From assembly GCA_003342895.1 (NCBI GenBank), contig PTFA01000280.1, positions 378,331 to 442,330 on the forward strand: 64,000 bases of DNA, written 5' to 3'. The stretch is from Casuarius casuarius (lineage: Eukaryota; Chordata; Aves; Casuariiformes; Casuariidae). The stretch's first letter is position 1; each line of letters begins with the position of its first letter. Position numbers and translations under genes: made by a program. This document shows positions 53,215-64,000 of this stretch, piece by piece. The notes beneath the pieces were generated by a model, which made no database searches, had not been told where the DNA came from, and was given only the letters and a program-made list of their open reading frames with translations.

Positions 53215-53849
53215 AAGACAGAAATTACACAGTCCACTGCACTGATGGCAGGATCATTCTGCAGCCTTATTAAGGTAACGTATAGTAACAAAACCAATAA
53301 CAATATACTACACCAAAGTCATGTCCTATGAGAACATTGTCTAACTGGATCAGTATCATTTAGGAGACACCTAACTTTTCACATAGCAACAATCATTTAT
53401 AAAGTACTTAAAGTCTATTTTCATTACTAATGGCTACAGAGATGCATACATGCTAGAATAAGCTAATCGCCAAATTAGTGAGCTTGCTACGGTGACTGCA
53501 TGCTGCAAGGGGAACCTCATTAGGAACTAGCTGGTCTGAGAGTTGGCAGAAGATTTCCGCAGGTCAGTTACCTTCTAGTCTGAAGCTCACTCCTCTCACT
53601 AATGTCAGAGCTGTGAGGACATGCCCTGGGGGTAACCCCAAGGTATGTGGCACAAGCTGAGTTACACTGTTTTCCATTGAATCAGGTCTTTTCCCTCACC
53701 AGAAGTGTCACTAGAAGAGCCAAGAGGTACCGGCAGGCTCCCTGCAGCTCCGCTTCTGCTGTGTCTCGCGGGCACAGGTGGGAATCCCTCCAGTTTCACA
53801 AGGGTGTTACATGCTGGAGTAACTCAGCTCATTCTTTTTCATTAAAAGG

Positions 53850-53876
53850 AAAAAAAAAAAAAAAAAAAAAAAAAAA
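53850..53876. repeat. A run of 27
   Basis: Homopolymer A tract after AAAAGG. No recognisable retrocopy body precedes it. Confidence 0.95.
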
Positions 53877-54304
53877 GTATGTTACACTGGTCAGAAAAAC
53901 AGTTGAAAATAATGGGAAAAAAACTGACCTACACAAATTGTAACCAAAATGTTACTTTTAACCCAGGTGAAACATGGTTTCCAATGACATACTCTATGCA
54001 AACTACTCTCTTTCACTAAAGAAAGTATTTTAAAGATATGTATATGGAGAATGTCAACATAGTTTACTAACATTCTATTGCACATNGCAATTTCCATGAT
54101 CAACCCTCATTTTAAAATAAGTCAACAGGGCACAGGCTCATCATGACAAAAGCATGCTTTCATACTCATTAATTTCTTATTCTGAATTATTTAATTATAT
54201 GCCTAGTTTAATTATAGCCTACACTGATTACAAACTAGTGTGAAGCCAGTGTATACTGCAGTATCAGTGACCCCCTAAGCCACCAAGAAAACTGGTCCAG
54301 ATTT

Positions 54305-54326
54305 AAAAAAAAAAAAAAAAAAAAAA
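54305..54326. repeat. A run of 22
   Basis: Homopolymer A tract in the intron, with no recognisable element on either side. Confidence 0.95.
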
Positions 54327-57300
54327 GTTAAAGGAGACATTCAGAATGTTTCCCTAAGAAGTGACAAATAACTTCAAGTCTTTTTTACACCTAAGTCAGC
54401 ATCATAGACCTTCAGCCTCAGAATTTACTAATTGGGACTTCCATGGTAACAAAGAAACTGGGCACCAATTCACTCACAAATGTGGAAAGCCAAAGGGCTT
54501 ATAAGAAGTATAGCTAAATTTGGGGAAGAATTTTACCTTTCTTATGGGGTGGGAAACAGAGGCATTAGTTTTCACCGGCAACAGATTCTTTTACTGGAAG
54601 GATTAAATATTTGACATTTTAAGGACTTTTCTTGACATTTCCCTTTTTCGCCTTTTTCCACTGATTGTTTTTACCCAGATTTCCTACGTTAAGCTCAAAC
54701 TGTTTTGCCCAGGTTATGATCAACATAATGCAACCCCAGAACGGTGACTGGCTTCACTCTNTCTCATTTCCCCTTATCTCGGCTGCTCTCCTTTAGTACC
54801 TGCCTTCTTTGTTCCTTTTTCTTACCTACCCCTTCTTTCTTTCAGTCGGGCTTAATTCCAGCCAGTACAACCCGGCTGTGACCATCCTCCACTGTAAATG
54901 ACCCAGAAACACATCTCCCCGTCTGAGACCTAACAAAGCGAAAGCAAGTTCCACCAGAGTCACAAACTGTTCAAGATACACAGCTGCTTTTCTTATCCCC
55001 AGATAAAAGTCATGATGGTGGGATGGCTGGATTTTTTAAAATATTCATACTGCAGTGTTAACATAGTTTAAAGGAAGGGTTATCTTTAGAATAAGGACTG
55101 TTGAATATATCCTCTTTAATACTCTGGTGATTAAACTTCAAGTTTAAACTACTTCTGGTAGTGCCTGCTTCATAGCCTCACAGTCTCGATGCTGAGCATA
55201 AAAATACTCAGCTGTTTTCTGAGGTTCACTTTCAAAACGCACCCAGAGTAAATATCCTCTACTTGTAATCAAAAGGACTTTAGTCTCAGAAATGTATTTC
55301 CATAATGACTGCATCCTCATTATAAACCTCAGATTTTTGCGAAGTACTAGCTCTGCTGATTTTTGTCTGTAAAGATTAATTAACAGAAAGCATGTATACG
55401 CTATGAACCTAAAATTGCAATGATGAACCTATATGAATGGCTAAATACAACAGTTTTACCAAGACCTAAATCAGAAACATTCAGAATCCAAATGTAAGAA
55501 TTAAATACTTGAAATTATATATGACAGCCCTTTTTTCACATGAAAATGCAGTAACAATTTCAAAAAAAGTGNTGCCACAGGTCATGAACATTATGGCTAC
55601 CTTTTTACCAGTAAACCAAATAGGCCGATGATTGTTCACACTGCACATTTTTGGCCCATTCACTCTGCCAGAAAGCGCACAGGCACAATCTGGGGGCTCG
55701 AACACCCCGGGAGCCGTCCCCAGAGGACAGTCTGGACATTGCCGCTGCTTTGGAAAGGAAGAGAGCTCAGGTGTGCAGAGGAGAGCCGTGCCATGCCATC
55801 TGGCCTCAGAGCCAGGGAACAGCCACTGGCCTATTTTATTTAATTTAAAGCCAGCGTCTATGATGCCTCTAAGAAGGTGTTGGCACAACATTTTTTTGCT
55901 TCATTCGGCATCCCCTCATTAAGCATCCTATTGCTCAACCATGCATATGGTTCCCCATTCGCTCCAAAGGGCTCTATGCATAAGCAGAATAAATGCTGAA
56001 GACTGAACATAAGTACATCTTCTCCAGCACTTCTTTCCATCAAAAAGACATGATAGTCTGGCTGTTTTTCTTCTGACACCCAGAAAAGGAGTGTTGTTGT
56101 TTGTTTGTTTGTTTTTTTAAGTGAAAGATCATGAACAACTTACATGTAACACAGAAATATATTCTAAACAATGCTGAGCATGAAATACAATTACTGTATC
56201 TTAGATACCAGGCAAAAACATATGCTAAATGCTTCATAGTAGAGAAGATTAAAATGCTTTTTCATACGTACACTTGAATTTAAAATCTGATCCACAATTT
56301 TCCTTATGTTTTATCTCGTGTCCTAAAAGCAGGTCTTCAACTGTACTAAAATAAACACTGGACACTGTTTTTCCCTCCTTCCCAGAAGCAAAGACATCTA
56401 AAGCTGCTATACTGCATCATCAATAACTGGGGTATTTTCTGTTTTCATCTAAGAGGTCCAGAATGTGCATTTCTGCTCAAGAGTATAACACGCTCCAGTA
56501 GCACATAGCATTTTCAGTACTAATGATAATCCTGTTTTCAAAGACTGTGACCACTTTCAGAGAGGGACAGCCCTTATACACTATGGCATCTGATCCAAAG
56601 TAACCTTGCGCTGCCTTACAGACTCCCTGACTCGAAGGCAGCCTATTAAAACAAGCGTTGAATTCTGTGGAAATGATGCATATCAAAGGCTCATTTCAGA
56701 TGCTAGGTTTTTAACATCAGTGAAATCTCGTCTATCAAAAGATAGAATGACTGTGTCAAATACACGTGCTTAAGCTTCTCTGAGATGTCAGTGACAATCA
56801 TCTCCAAAACGAAGTGAGAACCCAAGAACTGCTGCTCTCGGTGTCTGTGACATTAAGCAAAAACACTTGTGTAAACTGCTGGCAAAGTGCCTGTCATATC
56901 CTTCCCCACTGATTGCTCCGTACGGAGACCAACAGCCTCTCTCAGTTCGTCCACAAAGCTCTGCGCTGCAGAACCTGCAGTCCGGGGTCGGCCTCACTGC
57001 TGCCTAGCTCCAACAGCGTTATTTTCTCCTCTGCTTTCCCAGGTTTCATAAAATCTGTAAGTTCCTGTCTGCTGATATGGAAACTTTCCCTGAAATTCAT
57101 GGGACATCGTTCATAAATGAACACAATGAAACCAGAGGTAGCAAGGTGAGTATAAGCATTCACCACGAAAAGTTTGTTCATTTTTAAATAAGCGTTCCTC
57201 TGCTGTACTTGCTCTCAAAGCAAAGAAGCATTATATTGAAGTTTTAAGAGTGAAACTGGTCAGAAAATCACCATAGGCATATTTTAAAGTGATGGTTCTT

Positions 57301-57526
57301 TCCTGGCTGAACTGAAAAATGCAGAAAGTAATCAGCAAAGTGTTGAAAATACTTTACATCTTCAGATTTCTTCATTTTGTGAATTACAGGTGCTACTTCT
57401 TAGACAGGCAAGTAGATTAGTTTCCAAAAAAGACTGATTTTTTGCATGACTGTTTTTCTGAAGTTAATGACATGCAAATCATTATGTGTATATTTACATT
57501 TTTGATTAGTACAAGATTGAGAGGTT

Positions 57527-57548
57527 AAAAAAAAAAAAAAAAAAAAAA
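57527..57548. repeat. A run of 22
   Basis: Homopolymer A tract in the intron, with no recognisable element on either side. Confidence 0.95.
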
Positions 57549-60279
57549 GAGCAACAATCCTCCTGTAGATTTTAGCAAGGATGTTTCAGATATGCAAGAG
57601 ACATGAATAGCTAACACATAAGAAATGAGCAAAAAATGAACATTAGAATGCTAAAGATAAATAACTTGCCTCTGCCATCCTTATCAAAGGCTCAAAACTG
57701 CCTAGGATGCATATTTTATTAATTACTGTAAAAATAGTTTGATGGGAACACCTACGTCACACGGGGGCTCCGAGGGGCTTCTCCAGAAACTTTCGCAGTT
57801 CTGTTGCATAGCTAACGCTCGTCAGACTCCCGCACGTAATAGCCTGACCTCAGAAGCAATGAAATTGAAGTCTGCCCGTGAAATTTAAGCAAGAAACTTT
57901 ATCAAGCCAGTAGAGTCTCTTGCATAATTCACTTTCTCTTCTTCAGAGTGCTGTTCACCTGCCTGGAGAAGCAGCATCCTGCCCCCCGCCTCCCGGCCCG
58001 TGGCCTTTGCAGCTTCCTTGGATGGGAAACACCTGGCATGCATACACCTTACCTGAGGCACACCATAAAGGGTCAAATCCACAGGACCACTCACTCCAGG
58101 AAGACGTGCAAGGAAGAGAAAAAGTATTTCTGAGAAGCAAACTCCTGGAAGAGTGCTGTGACCGCCAGCTGCAAGCAGACAGCAGCGACGAAGAGCCAGG
58201 GCCTCCGCAAGCCAAGCCCGGCCACCTCCCACAGCGCTTGCTCCCCAGCACCGCTGGGTAAGAAGCAAAAGAGAGAGNAGGAGAGGAAAAAATACAGTAG
58301 TGGCAGAAGCTGGAAGGGAGGGGCAGAGGGGAAAAAAATAAATCAGCCTAAAGAAATCAAAAATTTACTTTTCTGGACCTAAAGGCACGGGAAAGCAGGA
58401 GCGCTGTGGATAAGCCAAGGGCCATCAAAAGAGCTAGTAAGAATCAATGCAAAGAAGCTGTCAGATAGCCCTGCCTCTCGGCCATATCTCACATGCTTTT
58501 TGTTCCAGTTTACAACAAAATACCTGGAAAAGGTGGACAGGAATTACACTACATTTGGCCAGTCTTCAAGCCTGCTTAATTCTTCTAAGCCATCAGACTG
58601 ACTACGGCTAGAGAAGAAATACCACAGCTGCACTGCAGTTCGGAGGTGCTGCAGAAAACCAACACAAACAGCCAGTTGGTGTTTATTCCTAACAAACAGG
58701 AGACCATACACATCCGGCAGATTCGGGATTGGGAAAAGTGTTGCCCCTGTTTGGCAAGGACCTTTGAGGCCACTCTGCCTTCTCCTGCAGCACCGGGACG
58801 GCTTCTTCTAACCGGGATCCTGCCAGCNGCCCCCCTGCCACTGCAAGCAACCGAGCACCGATGACATCTCAGCTTCCCCCACGCTTTCTCTGTGGGGCAC
58901 ATTTTGGTTTCTGGGGAATTAATATACTTGGCCGGCCTAAAGTCCTTGGATTTCTAGCGTGGGAGATAGGGGCATAACGTCCTGCGACATGCAGGACGAA
59001 CCAAAAAGCCTAACAGTTGAGCCCTTCAGCTCTCTGGAGCTATGAAATACCTGCAGGTGCCTACTTAAACCTCACTGCATTTCAGAGATGCTGAGGACCT
59101 GCTAGCATCCATAACATCCATACTTGAAAACTTTTATAACGGCATCCAGCAATATATCCAGGAATTTAACAGTAGGTATTCTGATCTGCTAATTGTAACT
59201 GCAACCTTTAGACAGAACAGAAATCTGCAAAAGAACAGACCTATAATTTAACCATTTTTTTGCTGTCTCCTGCTACATCTAAACTCAGGGGTATCAAAGT
59301 GCTTCCAGTTTCCCATGTTCAAGTACTCGCGCAGGCCACACGCTGACCCAAACTGCGGCAAGGCTCGGGCTCANGCCAGCGCTTCTCCTCACTTCCTCAC
59401 GGCTGCAGACGGGGCTGGGGCCTTCATCAGCACCCTGCTGAGCCCGAGCACCAGGTTTGCGGCAGGCTGCGCTACGGTGACTGCTGCTTATACGCTGTTC
59501 TCTACATCTGGTTGACAGTGACAAGCAAATTAAGGCCATGCTGCNCTAGGCAATACAAATATATTGCAAGAGGGACATGAGACTAGCAGGGTGACTTGGC
59601 TTATCGATTCCTCTTCTTCACAAGCGTGGGCAATCAGGCAATCACAAGTCTACAACAGGTCCGCAGGAAATCTGATCTACTCACCAACACACAACGCAGA
59701 CTTTAAAACACCGTACCGTTCCAGTAAAATACCATAACATACCATAATAAACATAAGACTTTTACTAAAAGACCTATAGGCCTCGGGGAGAAAGTAGGAA
59801 AGATTAAAAATGTCATCGATGACAATCTCTCCCCTTGCGTATTTCCCCAATCCAAATCAGCAAGATAAAAGCTGCAAAAAAACCTACATCTAATTATACA
59901 TGTATTCACAAGGGAGGAGGATGAGGTACTGTAAAACCTATACTGAAGACTCATACTGCTGAAATGCATTTTAGCCTAGTTACCTCCCAAGACTTCAGGT
60001 TACTTTAATGTGTTGTTATGTTTTTAATATAAGCAAAAGAGAGCCATGCTCTTCCACAGTTAGGTCACAACCTTGATCCACAAATAGCTTCAAACAATGA
60101 CAGGGTTTGTTTTTGAGGGCTTTTTTTTTTTTTCCTCCCCTGACAGAGACTTCTTTCAACAAGGCAGGTTGTTCCCAGAGGAGAGAGCCAAGGCCACAGA
60201 AAAAGAAAAAAGAGAAGAGAAAGATATGAAGAGTAATAGAAGCAAAACTTCCAGACTTTGTGACTTGTTTCAAGGAGTG

Positions 60280-62000
60280 AGGGCCACTTAGGCAGGCGTT
60301 TAGGACCAGCCGCGAGCAGGTCACCAGCGGTTAACAGAGCCGACCGCTGCTTTTACCCCTCCGCGGAGCCCTTAGGAAATGCTCCCTGCTAGTCACGTCC
60401 CTGCTCACCGGGCTCCCACTCGCTCCATCATGGAGACAGAGCGCTGGCAGACCGCTCCGCTTTGGTGGAGGACCGNTGAACGACTTACGATGAAGACCCC
60501 ATCTTCGTTGCTTGCTCCTGCCCTTTCCTCACAGCGCCGTGCCAAAACACGCGCCGGCCTGCTATCGAGCCGCCGGCTCCCCGCTACCCCAGCGGTCCGG
60601 ACGCCGGCGAGGCCGGAGGGGTCCCCAGGCCCCCCACGCTCGCGGGTGGGCGCACCTGCGGCCCCAGCCCCCCGCCTGGGCCGCCCGCCCGAGGAGCTGC
60701 TGCTCGCGGCGCCTGAGGCGCGCAGACCCCCCGGCCGCACACCCTAAACCGCGCTCCCCGTCCCCAAACGCCCCCCCGACCAGCTCTAACCCCAGCGGGC
60801 AGCCGGGGGTGCTCAGCCCACCCACCGCCGCCCCCTGCAAACCAGCTGCTGCTCCCGAGCGACTGAACCTCCCGTCCGGGCGCCTGAACGAAGCCCCCCC
60901 CCCCGCGGGACCCGGGCTCGCCCGCAGCCGGGGGCACCCGGCGCTGCCGGTTTAGCGCCGGCACCTCCGCGGTTTTTCCGGGGGCCCCGACGACACGGCG
61001 CTCGCGCCTGGAACGCGCCCCTCGGGGGGTTAACCGAGCGCCCGGCCCCCCCGGGCGCCGCCGCCGCCNNNNNNNNNNNNNNNNNNNNNNNNNNNNNNNN
61101 NNNNNNNNNNNNNNNNNNNNNNNNNNNNNNNNNNNNNNNNNNNNNNNNNNNNNNNNNNNNNNNNNNNNNNNNNNNNNNNNNNNNNNNNNNNNNNNNNNNN
61201 NNNNNNNNNNNNNNNNNNNNNNNNNNNNNNNNNNNNNNNNNNNNNNNNNNNNNNNNNNNNNNNNNNNNNNNNNNNNNNNNNNNNNNNNNNNNNNNNNNNN
61301 NNNNNNNNNNNNNNNNNNNNNNNNNNNNNNNNNNNNNNNNNNNNNNNNNNNNNNNNNNNNNNNNNNNNNNNNNNNNNNNNNNNNNNNNNNNNNNNNNNNN
61401 NNNNNNNNNNNNNNNNNNNNNNNNNNNNNNNNNNNNNNNNNNNNNNNNNNNNNNNNNNNNNNNNNNNNNNNNNNNNNNNNNNNNNNNNNNNNNNNNNNNN
61501 GCGCCCAGCGCCGGGGCGCGGACGGGAGCCCAAGCGCCGTCCCCCGGGGCGCTGCAGCCGCCTGCCGCCGCGGCGCGGGGAGCCGCCTCTGAGCGGAGCC
61601 GCTGCCCGGCCCCGCAGCGGCGAGGAGGCAGGAGCGCGGAGGGGCAGGGACTGCTCTCGGCGCCGAGCGCGGGGAGGGCGCAGGGACCACCCTTCCCCTC
61701 CGGGGACCGACCGGGATCACGAGCTCGGGGAACTCCCGGGCAGCAACGCGGACACGCGTGTGCCGGGAGCCCCGGGCGCCGCGCAGCTCCCGGGCGCGCA
61801 CGCGGCAACCGCCCGCGGGGCCCCAGCGCCGCGCACCTGCGGCGGGGGCAGCCCTCGCCCCCCGAAGCGGTAGCGTCGGGGCCCCTCCGGCGAGCGCTCG
61901 TGTGCTAACGAGGGTAAATGCCAAGCAGCTGGAGCGACTGGGGAGACCCGAGGCCACGGTTTGCGTCCGCGACGGCTGCAACGAAATTAGGACCGACGCT
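60280..62000 (-). promoter_or_regulatory. SHANK2: CpG island, probable SHANK2 long-isoform promoter and leader exon
   Basis: A sharp change from AT-rich intron to about 1.7 kb of extremely GC- and CpG-rich sequence, the strongest in the window, with repeated GC boxes and CGG/CCG runs. It lies upstream of the SHANK2 start-codon exon on the minus strand, which needs an upstream leader exon and promoter. Donor-like sites on the minus strand that could end a leader exon include CCGCAG followed by GTGCGC at 60656/60655, the same motif at 61837/61836, and CCCG followed by GTGAGC at 60409/60408. On the plus strand GAGG followed by GTAAAT near 61911 would suit a divergent transcript. Long frames on the minus strand here run through the assembly gap and are artefacts of GC richness. 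The gene assignment is inferred from position, and the centre of the island is missing. Confidence 0.6.
61069..61500. other. Assembly gap of 432 unknown bases
   Basis: A continuous block of N in the middle of the CpG island, preceded by GCCGCCGCC and followed by GCGCCCAGCGCCGGGGCGCG. The real length is unknown. Such gaps are typical where extreme GC content defeats sequencing. The missing part may contain the transcription start site and the leader exon. Confidence 0.98.
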
Positions 62001-64000
62001 TTGTAAACACCTGTCCTAAAAAGGCAGCACCTTGGAATCTTTTATCCCCCGATGACGCCAGTTTGAATCATTAATACCACTCAGTGCAAATGCCAAGATA
62101 CCCCGAGCAAGCATATGGATTTTAGAGCACTTAAAAGAGTCGCAATACCAGGCTGAACTTTAACAACAGTGAAGACTCCGTATTCTTTCTATATTAAGCC
62201 ACTTCAAACTAAAGAGTATAGTATAGTACAGTACAGGCTAGAATAGATATGTAAATATCTCTCGCAACTCACTTCTGGACTTTCTGAACCACTTTGTACA
62301 ATTACAAAACCCTTTGCTGTGGTAGCTCCCAAATGGCTCTCTTTAAACAAGAAATGTCCTTGAAATGGAGAATATTCTTTAAAACACGGAGAGCAAATAT
62401 GCTAACTAATATTTATGAGGTAGCATCGAACTGCATGCCATGAAAACATTTTTTGTGCAAAAAGTCTTAGGCACACTGGCGGAGTTCACACACAAAATTC
62501 CCCCTACTGGTGGCCAGTCCTGGGTGATGCCTGGAGCTCTTTCCTTTTAGATATATAATCAAGGATGCTGGGAATGCCTAGCTCGCAAAATGTAACATTG
62601 TTATAAGAAATTAAAAGCAAACAAAAACAACAAAGCAGGAGGCGAGCAAACAAAATGCAGGCTATTTGATTTGGATGGGAATTTCCTACCTCTTCTAAAC
62701 TGATTTACCCATCCCTAGATTTTGCTCTTTAAATTTTAAAGCATCTGAACATTTGTTCTGTCAGTCGAGAAAAAATGGACTTACTTAAACTCATCTCAGA
62801 TCCCTCGGGGATATCATGGGAAAATAGGACAGCAGCACTAGGAAGAAAAACTCCATATATTGCATCTTTTACAATTAATAACTTACAAACACTGATTAAA
62901 AAACCCAGCCAAAAGCCCAGGAGTATTTTATTTCTTTTTATATGGTAATTCAAAACTCACCATTGTATACAATGACCAGGGTACAAAGAGTGCAAATGAA
63001 AATTACTTACACCACTGGCCATAGCTGACAGTTGCTCTGCATGCAGTGCATCACTGAGTATCCATATTCTTGCTGACATCTAACTAATACNTACTATCTT
63101 CATCAAATTTCAAATGCAAAATCTTGAAGTATGATCAAATTGGGCTCTGTCTATTGCTTTGTCATGCCTAAGATGGAAGAGAAANTTGGGACCCTTCAAA
63201 TGTTTTGTAAATGCTGATAGAGACAACCTGAAAGCACGAAAGAATTTGTGAGTCCCCCAACTTTTAACTGCAATGTTTAAAATTTTGCCTGGATTAATTA
63301 AGTCCTTCCAAAACTTTATCTATCAGTAAATATGTTTTTACTTTCTAAATTTTAGGCTTCTTAAAAAATTCTGAGCACCTTCAGGAGCTTCACCTAAGAG
63401 ATAAGAAAACGGGGACAATGAAGCTGCACCCCAATATAACCAGTTCCCTGAAAAACATGGTGGTTATCACATGACATTAGGAAATTTTGTCTGTACCATT
63501 TTATCCTTGCAAAAGCATATGAAACTAAGTACAGCAAGAGCAAATCTCTGTATTTAATAGAATTACACAAGTTCATGAAACTTTCTTGCCTGAGTATGTA
63601 CGGCTATTACTTTTATGAAACAGTCTATAACCTTTTATGGACTTTCAGAAGTGGAAGGCTATAAAAGTGCAGCAGCAGTTTGGGCTACTGCACTTTTATT
63701 TCTGAGCCAGCAAAAGGCGACACCTGGGCACTGGGGGGGGATTTGTTGTGATCCCAGGTATTGGCTAAGCCAGGTGGGACCAACTGCCATCTGGAGCTGC
63801 TTATATCCACTGATCATAAAACTACCTTGAGACTAGAAAACTGTCACTTTGTGGGATAGGTGGGATGAAACCCATGTCTCTTGTTCACAGCAAAGAAAGG
63901 TTCGAGGACTTTTTACCTCTCATCATTTTTGATCTGCTGTAATGAGCTCCTGCTTTCAGTGCATTCTGGTAATTTTGAATGCAAGTTCAGCAGCAGACTT
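62001..64000. other. Flank upstream of the CpG island, no gene recognised
   Basis: AT-rich sequence resumes abruptly after the island. It contains a perfect inverted repeat with a TATA-like word at 63661-63699 and a short AGTATAGTATAGTACAGTAC repeat near 62215-62235. I see no exon, repeat family or RNA gene. If the island is the SHANK2 promoter, this is its upstream region. Confidence 0.5.
63661..63699. repeat. Perfect 12-bp inverted repeat with TATA-like word
   Basis: ATAAAAGTGCAG (63661-63672) and its exact reverse complement CTGCACTTTTAT (63688-63699) flank a 15-base loop. The left arm begins inside GGCTATAAAAG, which resembles a TATA box. Two further pairs can form inside after one mismatch. 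It is shorter than a typical microRNA precursor, and no family is recognised. Confidence 0.85.

Larger units (their letters stand above)
11585..60409 (-). other. SHANK2: Long SHANK2 upstream intron (5' boundary uncertain)
   Basis: All sequence upstream of the start-codon exon, up to the CpG island, is best read as one or more introns in the SHANK2 5' untranslated region, about 49 kb. The 3' boundary at 11585 is firm. The 5' boundary is inferred, and additional leader exons could lie inside. The stretches 16.1-22.8, 23.7-37.6, 42.4-44.6, 45.3-48.3 and 48.5-60.2 kb are AT-rich to mixed sequence with low-complexity tracts. I see no recognisable protein-coding exon, tRNA, rRNA or LTR element in them. 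ORFs of 60-130 codons there lack splice-site support and similarity to any family I know. Confidence 0.7.

Noticed and set aside
57885..58268. Frames of 113-127 codons open on both strands
   Set aside because: Simultaneous openness on both strands in GC-rich sequence is typical of chance. No similarity or splice structure was seen.
60584..61981. A 465-codon open frame on the minus strand, and overlapping 331- and 167-codon frames
   Set aside because: They run through the 432-base N gap and the rest is CpG-island sequence, where stop codons are rare in every frame. No domain or family pattern is visible.

Overview
The window is vertebrate nuclear DNA, most likely from a bird. It has an AT-rich, exon-poor intron, GT/AG splice signals, a CpG island, CR1-type LINE remnants (the dominant retroposon of birds and other sauropsids) and MIR-like cores. 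Interspersed repeats are sparse, which fits a bird better than a turtle or crocodilian. There is no sign of bacterial operons, CRISPR or plasmid functions. Most open frames here are chance ORFs in intron sequence.

The only gene I can prove is SHANK2, a postsynaptic and epithelial scaffold protein, on the minus strand. Two consecutive coding exons can be read base by base. The exon carrying the start codon is at 11365-11584, with its ATG at 11568-11566. The next coding exon is at 7-210, at the very edge of the window. Each contributes 204 coding bases (68 codons) and both boundaries of the shared intron are phase 0. Spliced, they give the first 136 residues of the long, ankyrin-repeat-containing SHANK2 isoform: an acidic Ser/Glu-rich leader followed by most of the SPN (Shank/ProSAP N-terminal, ubiquitin-like) domain. 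The start-codon exon has a good 3' splice site only 16 bases before the ATG, so at least one upstream non-coding exon must exist.

Layout, left to right: 7-210 SHANK2 exon (third exon if there is one leader exon); 211-11364 intron; 11365-11584 first coding exon; from 11585 a very long upstream intron of about 49 kb, probably ending in the CpG island at about 60.3-62.0 kb, which is interrupted by a 432-base assembly gap (61069-61500). The island is the best candidate promoter and leader exon for the long isoform. 62.0-64.0 kb would then be upstream flank.

The long intron holds a 5'-truncated, internally deleted CR1 (22852-23675, minus), four older CR1 remnants (about 30.1, 42.0, 44.7-45.3 and 48.3 kb), two MIR-like cores, an 11-copy perfect 8-bp microsatellite (37701-37788), several long A or T runs, three perfect short inverted repeats and several GC-rich islets. 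The islets at 14.6-16.1 kb and 38.6-39.0 kb could be intragenic promoters or unannotated exons.

I found no previously undescribed system. The points most worth checking are the promoter island with its gap, the possible internal promoter 3-4.5 kb upstream of the first coding exon, the weak donor of the exon at 7-210, and the perfect hairpins at 53181-53214 and 63661-63699.
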